From assembly GCF_025449215.1 (NCBI RefSeq), contig NZ_CP104900.1:1612001-1676000 (forward strand): a stretch of 64,000 bases of DNA, read 5' to 3'. This DNA is from Shewanella seohaensis. GTDB taxonomy: Bacteria; Pseudomonadota; Gammaproteobacteria; Enterobacterales; Shewanellaceae. The position numbers and the translations under genes were made by a program. Shown piece by piece: positions 9,396 to 17,792 of this stretch; position 1 is the first letter of the stretch, and every line of letters begins with the position of its first letter. The notes under the pieces were generated by a model, which was given only the letters and a program-made list of their open reading frames with translations, was not told where the DNA came from and ran no database searches.

Positions 9396-10274
9396 GTGTC
9401 TGACTTTCCGACTATTGAAGCCTGTATTGGGCAAACTCCGCTGGTACGTTTGCAGCGACTTGATTGTGGTAGCTCAACGGTATTGTTAAAGCTGGAGGGG
9501 AATAATCCCGCGGGTTCGGTAAAGGATCGCGCGGCGCTGAATATGATTATTCAGGCGGAGCTTCGCCAAGAGATTGCCCCAGGGGATACCCTCATTGAAG
9601 CTACGAGTGGCAATACGGGCATCGCCTTAGCCATGGCTGCGGCGATTAAAGGCTACAAGATGATCCTGATCATGCCGTCGAACTCCACCCAAGAGCGTAA
9701 GGATGCCATGCAGGCCTATGGCGCCGAGCTGCTGCTGGTGGACAATATGGAAGCCGCGCGGGATTTAGCCTTAGAGCTTCAGGCACAAGGCAAAGGTAAG
9801 GTGCTGGATCAGTTCAATAATCAAGATAACGCCAACGCCCATTTCCAGACCACAGGCCCCGAAATTTGGCAGCAGAGCCAAGGTAAGATCACTCACTTTG
9901 TCTCCAGCATGGGTACCACTGGCACTATTATGGGGGTGTCGAAATACCTAAAGAGTCGTAATCCCGATGTCACCATTGTCGGGCTACAACCCGCCGATGG
10001 CAGTTCGATTCCGGGGATTCGCCGCTGGCCACAGGAATATCTACCGGGTATTTTCGATGCTGCCCGTGTCGATGCCGTGATGGATATTGAGGAGCAAGAC
10101 GCGAAAGCCATGGCGAGAACCTTGGCCCGTGAAGAAGGTATTTGTGCTGGTGTGAGTTCTGGCGGCGCGGTATTTGCGGCACTCGAGATTGCGAGGCAGA
10201 ATCCGGGTTCCGTTGTAGTCGCAATTGTGTGTGATAGGGGCGACCGTTATCTGTCATCTGGGTTATTTTCTTAA
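9396..10274 (+). CDS. cysM: cysteine synthase B (O-acetylserine sulfhydrylase)
   Basis: A 292-residue fold-type II PLP enzyme that makes cysteine from O-acetylserine and sulfide (the B isozyme can also use thiosulfate). The PLP lysine lies in the motif NPAGSVKDRAALNM near residues 36-49. The phosphate and substrate loop motifs EATSGNTGIALAMA and SSMGTTGTIMGVSKYL are present, followed by EGICAGVSSGGAV. Its length and the short loop are those of CysM rather than the longer CysK. It is divergent from the sulfate/thiosulfate importer operon, which fits use of imported thiosulfate. A terminator follows. Confidence 0.94.
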   Translation: MSDFPTIEACIGQTPLVRLQRLDCGSSTVLLKLEGNNPAGSVKDRAALNMIIQAELRQEIAPGDTLIEATSGNTGIALAMAAAIKGYKMILIMPSNSTQERKDAMQAYGAELLLVDNMEAARDLALELQAQGKGKVLDQFNNQDNANAHFQTTGPEIWQQSQGKITHFVSSMGTTGTIMGVSKYLKSRNPDVTIVGLQPADGSSIPGIRRWPQEYLPGIFDAARVDAVMDIEEQDAKAMARTLAREEGICAGVSSGGAVFAALEIARQNPGSVVVAIVCDRGDRYLSSGLFS

Positions 10275-10316
10275 CCCTAACTAAGATTCACGCTTAGGAT
10301 TTAACCTTCCTTCGGC

Positions 10317-10349
10317 AATAAAAATGGGCGTTAATCGCCCATTTTTATT
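10317..10349. terminator. rho-independent terminator after cysM
   Basis: An inverted repeat AAAAATGGGCG / CGCCCATTTTT with a five-base loop (10331-10335) ending in a T-rich tail. The flanking A and T runs make it usable from both sides, including by the leftward lipoprotein gene. Confidence 0.85.
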
Positions 10350-10431
10350 GACTATCGTTTAAGTCATTATGGTTTAAATCATCAAGGATTAACCGCCATC
10401 AGACCTATCAATAGCACTTAATACAGCAGGC

Positions 10432-10967
10432 TTAAGGCTGCGGTGGAAACTGCGCCAAAATCCGGCTAACAGCCTTGGCTGTGTCTTGGGCTTTTTTATC
10501 GCCGCCCCCGTCAAAATCGAAACTATCTGTGCCGCGCCAAATCAGCTTATTGGTTTTAGTATCGATAATATCAATTTGAATGGTTTGAATTTTTGCCGTG
10601 TCACTGCCAAGTGGTACGCCGACGCTTGTGCCTACGCCAATGCCGCCAGAACGGCCAAAACTGCCCGTGCCTAACCCTATAGAGAGACCAGAGTCTTTAG
10701 GCTTATCTTGGGTTAATAACCCATAGGCGACTTTAAAATCGGGGGAAGTGGCAGTTTCAGTAAAGCCTTTTGGCTTAATTGTTGGGTGATTTCGGTTTGA
10801 ATGCGCTGGGCGCTGAGTGGGTCGTCGCTAGGTTGGGGAGCGAGCTGGCTGAAGCTTTTTAATGCCTTAAAGTCGTAATTGAGATCGTAATCGTTTTTCG
10901 GCTTACTGCTGCAGGCGCTGACTAAGACCAAGGCGACAAACAGACTGGCGATATTTTTGTATCCCAT
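10432..10967 (-). pseudogene. DUF4136-type lipoprotein, frameshifted
   Basis: The amino part starts at ATG 10967 (GGAGTG upstream) with a lipoprotein signal ending LVSACSS, then NDYDLNYDFKALKSFSQLA. It runs off frame after LSQKALLKL. From the four-T run at 10768-10771 the correct continuation is in another frame: GFTETATSPDFKVAYGLLT, then a Gly-rich segment (GLGTGSFGRSGGIGVGTSVG), then IIDTKTNKLIWRGTDSFDFD, ending at TAA 10432-10434. Adding one base restores about 178 residues with the DUF4136 order (Tyr-Asp start, Gly-rich hairpin, Lys-Leu-Ile-Trp-Arg-Gly end). It is an outer-membrane-anchored protein of unknown function. Confidence 0.8.
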
Positions 10968-11125
10968 GATGACACTCCAAGTTGTACAAACTCTGTTCAA
11001 TGTGCCTTGATTAACAACAAGACTGCAAGTAATTTAGTGAAAAGTGTTTAATTTTTGTATTGTTTTACTTGTGTATTTAAGGTCACGCATTTTAAGTGCT
11101 TAATTTGCCAGAGTAGCTCAACATC

Positions 11126-11434
11126 ATGGAACAGTTAGCCTTTTTCGAAATACCTAGCCCTTGCATCGGTGTGTGCCAAACCGATGCCCGTGGCTATTGC
11201 AAAGGTTGCCTGCGTAGTCGTGATGAGCGATTCAATTGGTTGCACTTTACCGACGCGCAAAAGCACGATGTGATCCGTTTATGCCACCAACGTAAACGCC
11301 GGCGACAGTTGGCCTTATACAAAGCCCGTCAGCAAGCACTTGAGCAGGAGAGAGCGGCGCTTAATCCGCAACTCGATTTTGCGCCGCAAGATGCTGCCGA
11401 ATTGGACCTCGGGGATTTTGATCTCGAGGAATAA
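11126..11434 (+). CDS. DUF1289 domain-containing protein
   Basis: A 102-residue protein with the DUF1289 signature: PCIGVCQTDARGYCKGCLRS followed by the aromatic-containing ERFNWLHFTDAQKHDVI. The cysteine spacing (Cys-x3-Cys, then Cys-x2-Cys) suggests a metal or Fe-S site, which is inferred for the family. The remaining C-terminal part is a basic helix (RKRRRQLALYKARQQAL) and an acidic tail. It stands alone between two leftward genes. Start ATG 11126; no strong ribosome-binding site is seen. Confidence 0.88.
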   Translation: MEQLAFFEIPSPCIGVCQTDARGYCKGCLRSRDERFNWLHFTDAQKHDVIRLCHQRKRRRQLALYKARQQALEQERAALNPQLDFAPQDAAELDLGDFDLEE

Positions 11435-11462
11435 TCTAACTTTGAGAGCACTAATTAAGCGC

Positions 11463-12731
11463 TTAAATTTCCCGCTTCTTTGGCCAGCTTAAGGTAAAAC
11501 ACGTTTGAGTGGGATTGCTGCTAACGCTCACTTCGCCCTGATGACGCTGCATGATCCGTTTGATAATCGCCAGCCCTAAGCCATGACCCTTGTTACCATT
11601 TTGCACCGATTGACTGCGGTAAAAGGGCTCGAACACCATAGGTAAATCCACCTCGGGGATAGGCTCTCCATCATTACTCACACTCAACGTCACCCTTTGC
11701 GGGGTCTGGCTGACTTCAATCAGGATTTGCTGGCGAGCAAAACGCTGGGCGTTGGTCAGTAGGTTTTGTAGGGCACGTTCAATTAGTGCGGGTTCGCCGA
11801 CCAAGGGGAGGCTTGTCATCTCCGCCTGTAAGTGGATGGGAGTATCACTTAGGCTGCTTAAACGTTTAATGCACTGGTTAACTAAGCTGAGCAGATCGTA
11901 TTCATCCAACGGTGTGCCTTCGCGCTGAGCCTCCAGACTGGCGTAAGTCAGCAGTTCCTGCAGCAGGTTCTCCATTTCTTTTATGTCGAGCTGCATCTCA
12001 TTGAGAAAGTCCTGACGCTTTTGTTCGTCGGAGTCGGGCTGGCAGTACATGGGCATTAAGGCGAGGGCGAATTTCAGCCGCGCAAGTGGTGTGCGGATCT
12101 CGTGGGAAACCGCATTGGATAAATGTTTTTGGTTTTCGATTAACGCACTGATATGGCGCGCCATTTCATTAAAGGTGTTCGCTAAGGGTTTAACCTGGGA
12201 GCGGTTTGAAAGGCTAATGCGTGTATCCCATTTGGCCTCGCCAAAATCCTTGGTAGCCTTACGTAAAATGCTTAAATCCCGCGACAGCGGGCCGACCCAA
12301 ATCAGTGCAACTAATGCCAGTGAGAGATAGAAAAACAGCGTAAACAGATTACGCAGTGAGGCTCTAGGGTCTATCTCGATGGGACCCGCCATTAACACTT
12401 GCTCGCCTACCTGAATAAACTGGAATTGTTCGCCCTCGCTGGTTGTGGTGGTAACCACATGATTGGGCGTGAGCTGTTGGTCTTTGGCTAGCGCGATTTG
12501 ATCTGGGCTGAGCAGATTAAGGGGCAACTGAGCATGGCTGGGCAGCGCCTCAAGATAGGCGTTACGATTCTCCTCTGGTAGCTGTGTTAGCAACTGGGCT
12601 AACGCAACCAGAGGAGCATCTAAGGCATTATTTTCGTCCACATTTTTCTGCCACAGGCTGTCCAGTGTCCAGCCTATGCCTAGAAAACTGAGGCTCAGCA
12701 GTAAATATAAGCTGATAAAGAGACGTTTCAC
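11463..12731 (-). CDS. RstB-like sensor histidine kinase
   Basis: A membrane sensor kinase of about 422 residues. Two membrane helices (residues about 4-23, then FTLFFYLSLALVALIWVGPL) enclose a periplasmic domain of about 110 residues. A HAMP-like linker, the phosphoacceptor box AVSHEIRTPLARLKFAL, the N box ALQNLLTNAQRFAR and the G box GHGLGLAIIKRIMQRH follow. I chose GTG 12731, which gives MKRLFISLYL as in RstB and has AAGAG five bases upstream; the frame is open to 12752. It follows its response regulator by eight bases in a leftward four-gene operon with DUF3019 and MipA-type genes. Confidence 0.9.
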   Translation of the reverse strand: MKRLFISLYLLLSLSFLGIGWTLDSLWQKNVDENNALDAPLVALAQLLTQLPEENRNAYLEALPSHAQLPLNLLSPDQIALAKDQQLTPNHVVTTTTSEGEQFQFIQVGEQVLMAGPIEIDPRASLRNLFTLFFYLSLALVALIWVGPLSRDLSILRKATKDFGEAKWDTRISLSNRSQVKPLANTFNEMARHISALIENQKHLSNAVSHEIRTPLARLKFALALMPMYCQPDSDEQKRQDFLNEMQLDIKEMENLLQELLTYASLEAQREGTPLDEYDLLSLVNQCIKRLSSLSDTPIHLQAEMTSLPLVGEPALIERALQNLLTNAQRFARQQILIEVSQTPQRVTLSVSNDGEPIPEVDLPMVFEPFYRSQSVQNGNKGHGLGLAIIKRIMQRHQGEVSVSSNPTQTCFTLSWPKKREI

Positions 12732-12739
12732 GGGAGCTC

Positions 12740-13453
12740 TTAGTTGTTCCAAGCCTCGGGGGCGAACAGATAACCCTGTCCCCAGACGGTTTTAATTCTG
12801 AAAGGGGTTTCAATATTGTCGTTGAGCTTTTTACGCAGTCTTGAAATGCGCACGTCTATCTTTCTGTCTTTACCATCAAAATCAATGTTCAGCAGTAATT
12901 GATAGATGTACTGACGGCTCAGCACTTGTCCCGCCTGTGAGGCCAGCAACCACAGGAGTTCAAACTCATGGCTGGTGAGGTCGACTTCTTTGTTGTCGAG
13001 GCGTATAGCATGAGTGTGGGGATCGATGCTCAGCTTACCAAAGGTCAGGCAGTGGGATTCAGCTTGTGGCGGTTGGTTTTGGCGACGTAATAGGTTGTTG
13101 ATACGGGCAACCAGTAGTGCTGGGTCGACGGGTTTCACCACGTAGTCGTCGGCGCCGAGTTCTAAACCTTTGATTTGATCTTCGCTAGAGCCCAGAGCGC
13201 TCATCAGTAGGATGGGGCCGGCAAAGTAATCGGGCAGCTTTTCACACAGGCTTAGGCCATCGATACCTGGCAACATAATGTCTAACAGTATGATATCGGG
13301 CTTGTAGTTGATTAAGCGGGTTAGGACTGTGTCACCACGGCGCTCGACTTCTACGTGCATGCCGTGGGATTTCAAATAATCTACGATTAAATTCGCAAGA
13401 CGGACATCGTCTTCAACCAATAACACTCTGTGGGGTGATTGTGGATTCGTCAT
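12740..13453 (-). CDS. RstA-like OmpR-family response regulator
   Basis: A 237-residue regulator with an N-terminal receiver domain (acidic pocket VEDD, phosphoacceptor Asp in DIILLDIMLPG, Lys in VVKPVDP) and a C-terminal winged helix (SHEFELLWLLASQAGQVLS, then ISRLRKKLNDN). The start is ATG 13453, whose A is the last base of the DUF3019 stop codon (TAATG), with TTGGAG upstream. It pairs with the adjacent kinase. Likely targets include its own operon, because the first gene encodes an envelope protein; this is inference. Confidence 0.92.
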   Translation of the reverse strand: MTNPQSPHRVLLVEDDVRLANLIVDYLKSHGMHVEVERRGDTVLTRLINYKPDIILLDIMLPGIDGLSLCEKLPDYFAGPILLMSALGSSEDQIKGLELGADDYVVKPVDPALLVARINNLLRRQNQPPQAESHCLTFGKLSIDPHTHAIRLDNKEVDLTSHEFELLWLLASQAGQVLSRQYIYQLLLNIDFDGKDRKIDVRISRLRKKLNDNIETPFRIKTVWGQGYLFAPEAWNN

Positions 13454-13866
13454 TAAAATAAACTCCAAGGGTTACGGTAACGTCTGCGCACCTGAGGCTG
13501 CGAGGTTGACGTGATTTTTAATTTGGCTCCAGCCAGTGTTTGATTGGTGTCCTTACTCACTAAGACAAATTGAATATCGTTTAATGTACTAATATTCAAA
13601 GTGATTTCGTGTTGCTCTAACGATTCGCTACACCATTTGGGATAGGCGTTATTATCGGACAAGATACAGACTAGCTCGTCGTGGGCGAGTTGCCACTGTA
13701 ACTCGACACGGATCTCACAGGCTTGGCTTTCATCCCCTGTGATACAAATTTCCGGGGTCAGTTTTAACTTTGACTCTTCATCCGATGCGGCAAGTACATG
13801 GCTTGGCCCCATCAAGCTCACGCTTAGGCCTAACCAGCACAGCATCCTGATATGAAGGGGAGTCAC
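13453..13866 (-). CDS. DUF3019 family exported protein
   Basis: A 137-residue protein with an N-terminal signal peptide ending near SHVLAA. It carries the cysteine pairs and layout of DUF3019: LKLTPEICITGDESQACEIR, then WQLAHDELVCILSD and YPKWCSES. Four cysteines suggest two disulfides in the periplasm. Six bases separate it from the upstream MipA-type gene, and its stop overlaps the response-regulator start. The family's role is unknown; its placement with an outer-membrane protein and a two-component system suggests envelope sensing or an accessory role in stress response. Confidence 0.85.
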   Translation of the reverse strand: MTPLHIRMLCWLGLSVSLMGPSHVLAASDEESKLKLTPEICITGDESQACEIRVELQWQLAHDELVCILSDNNAYPKWCSESLEQHEITLNISTLNDIQFVLVSKDTNQTLAGAKLKITSTSQPQVRRRYRNPWSLF

Positions 13867-13871
13867 TAGTG

Positions 13872-14735
13872 TCAGAACCTATACGCTGCGCCAATAAAAT
13901 ATGTGCTGCTATAGTCTTGATCGAGCAAGGGGCTGGCGGCAATTTCGTCTGCAAGTTGTGTGTAGCGGAACGCAAACAGCAGATCCCAGTTATCAGTTAA
14001 GATATAACGGGCTGTCATTTCTATTCCCTTATTCCAACCAGCATCTGCATGGTAATGTTGGCTCCAATAAGCGTTTTCACTCGGACGTACACCATAGTAA
14101 TAGTCGACGACATTGGTACTTTTCCAATCAAATACGAGCGACATATCCATGACCCAGCGGGTTAAATGCCAACCATAGGTCCATTTTATTTGTGCTTCAG
14201 CGCCTTGATGTACGTTAAACATATCATGGGTGTAGGCTAATCTAACTACACCTAACGGGCTATAAATAAAGGCTTCAGCACCGCCCAGCATGGTAAAATT
14301 TCGCGATTCTAAGGAGTTGAATACTGGATCAGGCTCAGTGCTGAGGGCCGTATTGGTGGCGAGCATCTTGGCTTCTTCCTGTGAACTGCGCTTCAAAAAG
14401 ATATTCGAGGGATCCCAGCGATAAAAATATGCCCTGTCCATGCTGTAGCTAGTGACTAAATTTAAGCTGAAATAAGGCTTCTCGAGCAGGCTATAGCCTA
14501 AGTTGCCATTATCAAAAAACCAATGTTCACCATAGTAAGCCACGGTCGGAATAAAAAAGACCGGAATATCATCAAAATCCCGCAATGGATTGGTCTTTTG
14601 TCCCCAGCCGACCGCCACGCCTAAATCCCAGTTACGCATTTGAATGCATTCATCTTTAGTGACGCACGGCTCTTTCGCCATTCCTATTGAAGGCAGGCTA
14701 AGTGCGGCGAGTAAGATAAACAGTTTTCGATACAT
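13872..14735 (-). CDS. MipA/OmpV family outer membrane protein
   Basis: A 287-residue protein with a cleavable signal peptide (MYRKLFILLAALSLPSIGMA) and alternating hydrophobic/aromatic beta strands. It ends with the outer-membrane terminal phenylalanine motif FIGAAYRF. The MipA/OmpV pattern is seen in DLGVAVGWGQKTNPLRDFDD, VFFIPTVAYYGEHWFFDNG and the Tyr-rich C-terminal strands. It is the first gene of the leftward operon mipA-like / DUF3019 / regulator / kinase. Related OmpV proteins are small outer-membrane barrels; MipA of E. coli scaffolds the murein hydrolase MltA. Confidence 0.9.
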   Translation of the reverse strand: MYRKLFILLAALSLPSIGMAKEPCVTKDECIQMRNWDLGVAVGWGQKTNPLRDFDDIPVFFIPTVAYYGEHWFFDNGNLGYSLLEKPYFSLNLVTSYSMDRAYFYRWDPSNIFLKRSSQEEAKMLATNTALSTEPDPVFNSLESRNFTMLGGAEAFIYSPLGVVRLAYTHDMFNVHQGAEAQIKWTYGWHLTRWVMDMSLVFDWKSTNVVDYYYGVRPSENAYWSQHYHADAGWNKGIEMTARYILTDNWDLLFAFRYTQLADEIAASPLLDQDYSSTYFIGAAYRF

Positions 14736-15080
14736 GATTTTGCGTTCGGGTGTAATGTCGGTCGGTAATGGTCAACAGATTAGCATTTTATGCTTAAATC
14801 CACAGTGCTTTCACCTGAAGGGATGCAAAATGATACAGATATCATATAAATAGCTGATATGTAGATTACGCAATCAATTGAAAGACAAAATAAAAGCCTC
14901 AGAGGCCGTCGTTTAACACTTTTACGTGGTTGGATTTTTGTGTCTTATCTGTTGGCTTTTATTGTGGTTATTGTTGGCGATTTGCTTGTTGCCAATAAAA
15001 ATGCCATTCAGGATGTGAATGGCATAAGGACAAGGCGCTAAAACCCGAATGAGCTTATAGGCTAAAGGAAGTAAAAACGA
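14736..15080. other. intergenic region between mipA-like gene and small exported protein gene
   Basis: About 345 bases with no credible gene. The right end holds the terminator of the small leftward gene (described separately). The left end must hold the promoter of the mipA-like operon; an AT-rich stretch at 14835-14860 is a candidate but no clear hexamer pair was found. Confidence 0.4.
14993..15025 (-). terminator. rho-independent terminator of the small exported protein gene
   Basis: A perfect ten-base-pair inverted repeat ATGCCATTCA/TGAATGGCAT with a five-base loop (15011-15015). On the minus strand it is followed by TTTTTATT. Confidence 0.85.
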
Positions 15081-15317
15081 TCAGTTAAGTTCTTTGACGG
15101 TTTGATAACCCATTTCAGTAAGCTGGTCATTCACGCAGTCGAGCACGTATTGCTTAAGCTCGGCATTTTCGACCTGATCTTCAGAGGCCATTTGTTGGCA
15201 CACTTCTGTCAGTTGAGCGATATCATTTGCAGGGGCGGGTGGAAGAGTCGATTCGTCGGCAAAGGTTGCGAAACTCATAAGTGCCGACAGTGTGATAACA
15301 GCTGATAAGGTTTTCAT
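15081..15317 (-). CDS. small exported protein of unknown function
   Basis: A 78-residue protein with a clear signal peptide (MKTLSAVITLSALMSFATFA, cleavage before DES). The mature part of about 58 residues is acidic, with two cysteines (LTEVCQQM and YVLDCVNDQL) that could pair in the periplasm. It has its own terminator and a GGAAAT-like ribosome-binding region, so it is a single-gene transcript. I do not recognise a named family. Confidence 0.75.
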   Translation of the reverse strand: MKTLSAVITLSALMSFATFADESTLPPAPANDIAQLTEVCQQMASEDQVENAELKQYVLDCVNDQLTEMGYQTVKELN

Positions 15318-16059
15318 TTTATTTCCTTTAGTTATTGATAGTTAACAACAGCCTAACTGGTTTCCCATCATGCCGCTGCGTCAACAGATAGCAATCTATC
15401 ACTGCTATTATTTTTTAGATATAAATAATTTTTCGCTAATTTGGTGAGCCATTTTTGCCAGCAAAAGTCGCTTGTTTTATGGGCAATTTTATCGACGATT
15501 GAGGCCTGTTTTGCAAAGATGAATTAGCCGCACAATGCCACTCAATCGGTCGTCACTCAATCGCGTCCACTCTTGCGCCAAGCTTTGGCTGCTTCCATTA
15601 AGACTCTCTAAAACGGCTTAAGTTTCCTTGCTACACGCGTCTAAATGTTATGAATTTGTCTAAAACTAGACTTATCTCATCTTTGATAGCGTTATGAGAT
15701 GGAGTTAATGTTTTTCTGGCTTTATCCCTATATGAGCTAACGTTATTTTTAGGTGGGAAAATGGGAAGTTTGAAGCCGAGCAAAATTAACCGATAAATTA
15801 GATGTGGCGCACTCTTTATGTCGATGTTTTGTAGTTGTTTGAATCTTATTGGATTAATTTTTGAACTTTAGGTTTAATTTGGTTTGTCTGTTTTTATCTG
15901 TATGATTTTTAACGGTTAATTATTGTTTTTCTTCGGTATTGATATTTTGGTTGTGATCACATTGGTAGTTATCTAAAATTCGCCGCTTTTTATAAAAGAA
16001 TTAGTATCTAGGATTTGGCTAGGTACTGAGATTAACTTATTTATTTTTGGGGACTTTCT
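15318..16059. other. long AT-rich intergenic region upstream of the acetate transporter gene
   Basis: About 740 bases without a supported coding frame. The right 250 bases are strongly AT-rich and must hold the promoter of the transporter gene. A ten-base palindrome TGTGATCACA lies at 15952-15961. The left part has the promoter of the small leftward gene. The length and composition suggest an elaborate leader, but no specific RNA structure was identified. Confidence 0.5.
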
Positions 16060-16629
16060 GTGTCGACACAACTGGCGAATCCTGCTCCATTAGGTTTAAT
16101 GGGCTTTGGTATGACGACTATCCTGCTGAACATTCACAATGCGGGTTATTTTCCGATTGATGCAATGATCTTAGCGATGGGCATTTTCTATGGCGGACTC
16201 GGCCAAATCATCGTTGGCATTATGTGTTTTATGCGGGGTGATACCTTTGGGACAACCGCATTCACTTCTTACGGTTTATTCTGGCTAACTTTAGTCGGGC
16301 TGATTTTAATGCCTAATGCCGGGATTGCGGCGAGCCCAACCCACTTTATGGGATGGTATTTAACCCTGTGGGGGATCTTTACCGCCTTTATGTTTGTAGG
16401 CTCGCTACGCTACCCAAGAGCGAAACAGTTTGTGTTTGCCTCACTCACTATTTTGTTCTTCCTGTTGGCGGCAAGAGATTTCACTGGCAGCGCCTTGATT
16501 GGCACTATCGCGGGTTTTGAAGGGATTATCTGTGGTGCAAGTGCGATTTACTTTGCCATGGCGCAAGTGCTTAACAATGAATATGGCCGCACGATTTTGC
16601 CGATTGGTGAGTTAAAGGCAAAGGCTTAA
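16060..16629 (+). CDS. satP: acetate/succinate uptake transporter, GPR1/FUN34/SatP family
   Basis: A 189-residue membrane protein with six hydrophobic helices. It opens with the family signature NPAPLGLMGFGMTT (residues about 7-20), and the motif AMGIFYGGLGQIIVGIMCFM follows. Members take up acetate (and succinate in E. coli SatP) with protons. The start is GTG 16060 with GGGGA eight bases upstream. It is monocistronic, with its own terminator. Acetate is a major Shewanella overflow product, so a scavenging role is likely; substrate range is inferred from the family. Confidence 0.9.
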   Translation: MSTQLANPAPLGLMGFGMTTILLNIHNAGYFPIDAMILAMGIFYGGLGQIIVGIMCFMRGDTFGTTAFTSYGLFWLTLVGLILMPNAGIAASPTHFMGWYLTLWGIFTAFMFVGSLRYPRAKQFVFASLTILFFLLAARDFTGSALIGTIAGFEGIICGASAIYFAMAQVLNNEYGRTILPIGELKAKA

Positions 16630-16657
16630 GCGTCATTCTAGGTGGTGAATATTTAAC

Positions 16658-16684
16658 AAAAAGGCTGAATCATTCAGCCTTTTT
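16658..16684. terminator. rho-independent terminator after satP
   Basis: An inverted repeat AAAAAGGCTGAA / TTCAGCCTTTTT with a three-base loop (16670-16672), followed by further T. It can work in both directions for satP and the leftward YcxB-like gene. Confidence 0.88.
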
Positions 16685-16710
16685 GTTTTTGGAAGCTACT
16701 ACCGTTTAGG

Positions 16711-17181
16711 TTAGATTTTTGCCTTAATAAATGCGCTACAGGTCTCATCTAAACTGCGATTCGAAATATAACTGGTACCAGTTTTATGGGTGATCAGAAA
16801 ACCTTTTTCCGTTGGCACAATCCGGTAAATATCCGTCCAGAGGATCTGGCTTTTAACGTATTGTGATTGGGTGCTAATCCCTTGCTCATCGACAACCAGC
16901 GTGACCTCATTATTGGCGGCCTTACTCATCATCTGCCGCATCAACCACCAGGCTTTGCTGTATTTCACATTCAAGGCTTCAATGACTCCAAGCCCGACAA
17001 AGAAATAGGCCAGATAGAGGCTGATATCCGCAAAAATCAGTGCAATACCAATGAATCCAAATCCCATGGCTTTATAGTAAGGCTTGAGTGTGGGATCGAG
17101 TTTAACTGACTGGGTGTAACACTCGTCAAAATGCGCTTTATCTAAGATATAAGTAGTGGAATAACAATAAGGTGTTGTCAT
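16711..17181 (-). CDS. YcxB-like membrane protein
   Basis: A 156-residue protein with two adjacent membrane helices (AMGFGFIGIALIFADISLYL and AYFFVGLGVIEAL). A C-terminal domain follows, containing EQGISTQSQYVKSQILWTDI and GTSYISNRSL, the pattern of the YcxB-like C-terminal domain. The function of the family is unknown. It stands as a single leftward gene sharing a terminator with satP. Confidence 0.75.
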   Translation of the reverse strand: MTTPYCYSTTYILDKAHFDECYTQSVKLDPTLKPYYKAMGFGFIGIALIFADISLYLAYFFVGLGVIEALNVKYSKAWWLMRQMMSKAANNEVTLVVDEQGISTQSQYVKSQILWTDIYRIVPTEKGFLITHKTGTSYISNRSLDETCSAFIKAKI

Positions 17182-17325
17182 CGAGTTATCTAATATTGGA
17201 AAGCCTGATTGTGCGCTAGTTTAGCGGTTTAGTCTGCCAAAGTAACGATTTTTAGGCTGGCGTCGATGGGAAGAACTGGCTCGGAATACTGGGTTTATGT
17301 ATCCCGCCGCCAATAACCTTACTGC

Positions 17326-17742
17326 TTAATAACGATTGCGTTCATTGGGCATATCGCTGAGATATTCGACAAACTCGACCTCAAAGCCATGGGCATCGAA
17401 GAAGTAGATATTGCGGCGGAAGGGGTCTTCCATGCCATCTTTGGCTATCGGAAAACCGGCTTGGGTCAACCTTGCTATCACTGCATCTAGATCACTCACC
17501 ACAAAGGCAAAATGGGCTAAGCCAATCTGATGACCCGTTAAGTCGCGGTTTTCGCCCTCACCGTTATCGCTAAAGGCAATGTATTGATAATCATCGCCAA
17601 AGTGGATCCAATTGCGCGGCTTGCCGTACCAAGTCCCTTTATCTCCGCCACGGACACGCCAATGTGGGAAGGCTGCTTGATAAAAAGTGAGTGCTTTGGG
17701 GATGTCGTCGACGACTAGGTTGATGTGTTCTAAGTGGATCAT
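17326..17742 (-). CDS. VOC (glyoxalase/dioxygenase-fold) family protein
   Basis: A 138-residue protein with two beta-alpha-beta-beta-beta half repeats typical of the vicinal oxygen chelate superfamily. It starts MIHLEHINLVVDDIPKALTF, has LAHFAFVVSDLDAVIARLTQ in the second half, and ends with the metal-ligand-type strand DAHGFEVEFVEYL. Likely metal ligands are His and Glu residues at strand ends. The substrate cannot be read from sequence. It lies 50 bases downstream of a flavin reductase gene on the same strand, so the two may be co-transcribed. Confidence 0.85.
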   Translation of the reverse strand: MIHLEHINLVVDDIPKALTFYQAAFPHWRVRGGDKGTWYGKPRNWIHFGDDYQYIAFSDNGEGENRDLTGHQIGLAHFAFVVSDLDAVIARLTQAGFPIAKDGMEDPFRRNIYFFDAHGFEVEFVEYLSDMPNERNRY

Positions 17743-17792
17743 AATGCGTTCCTTGTAATGATTTTAATCAGTGTGATTCACATCCAAGCTGC

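Noticed and set aside
15952..15961. Palindrome TGTGATCACA upstream of satP as a CRP site
   Set aside because: CRP needs TGTGA and TCACA separated by six bases; here the half-sites touch, so the geometry is wrong.
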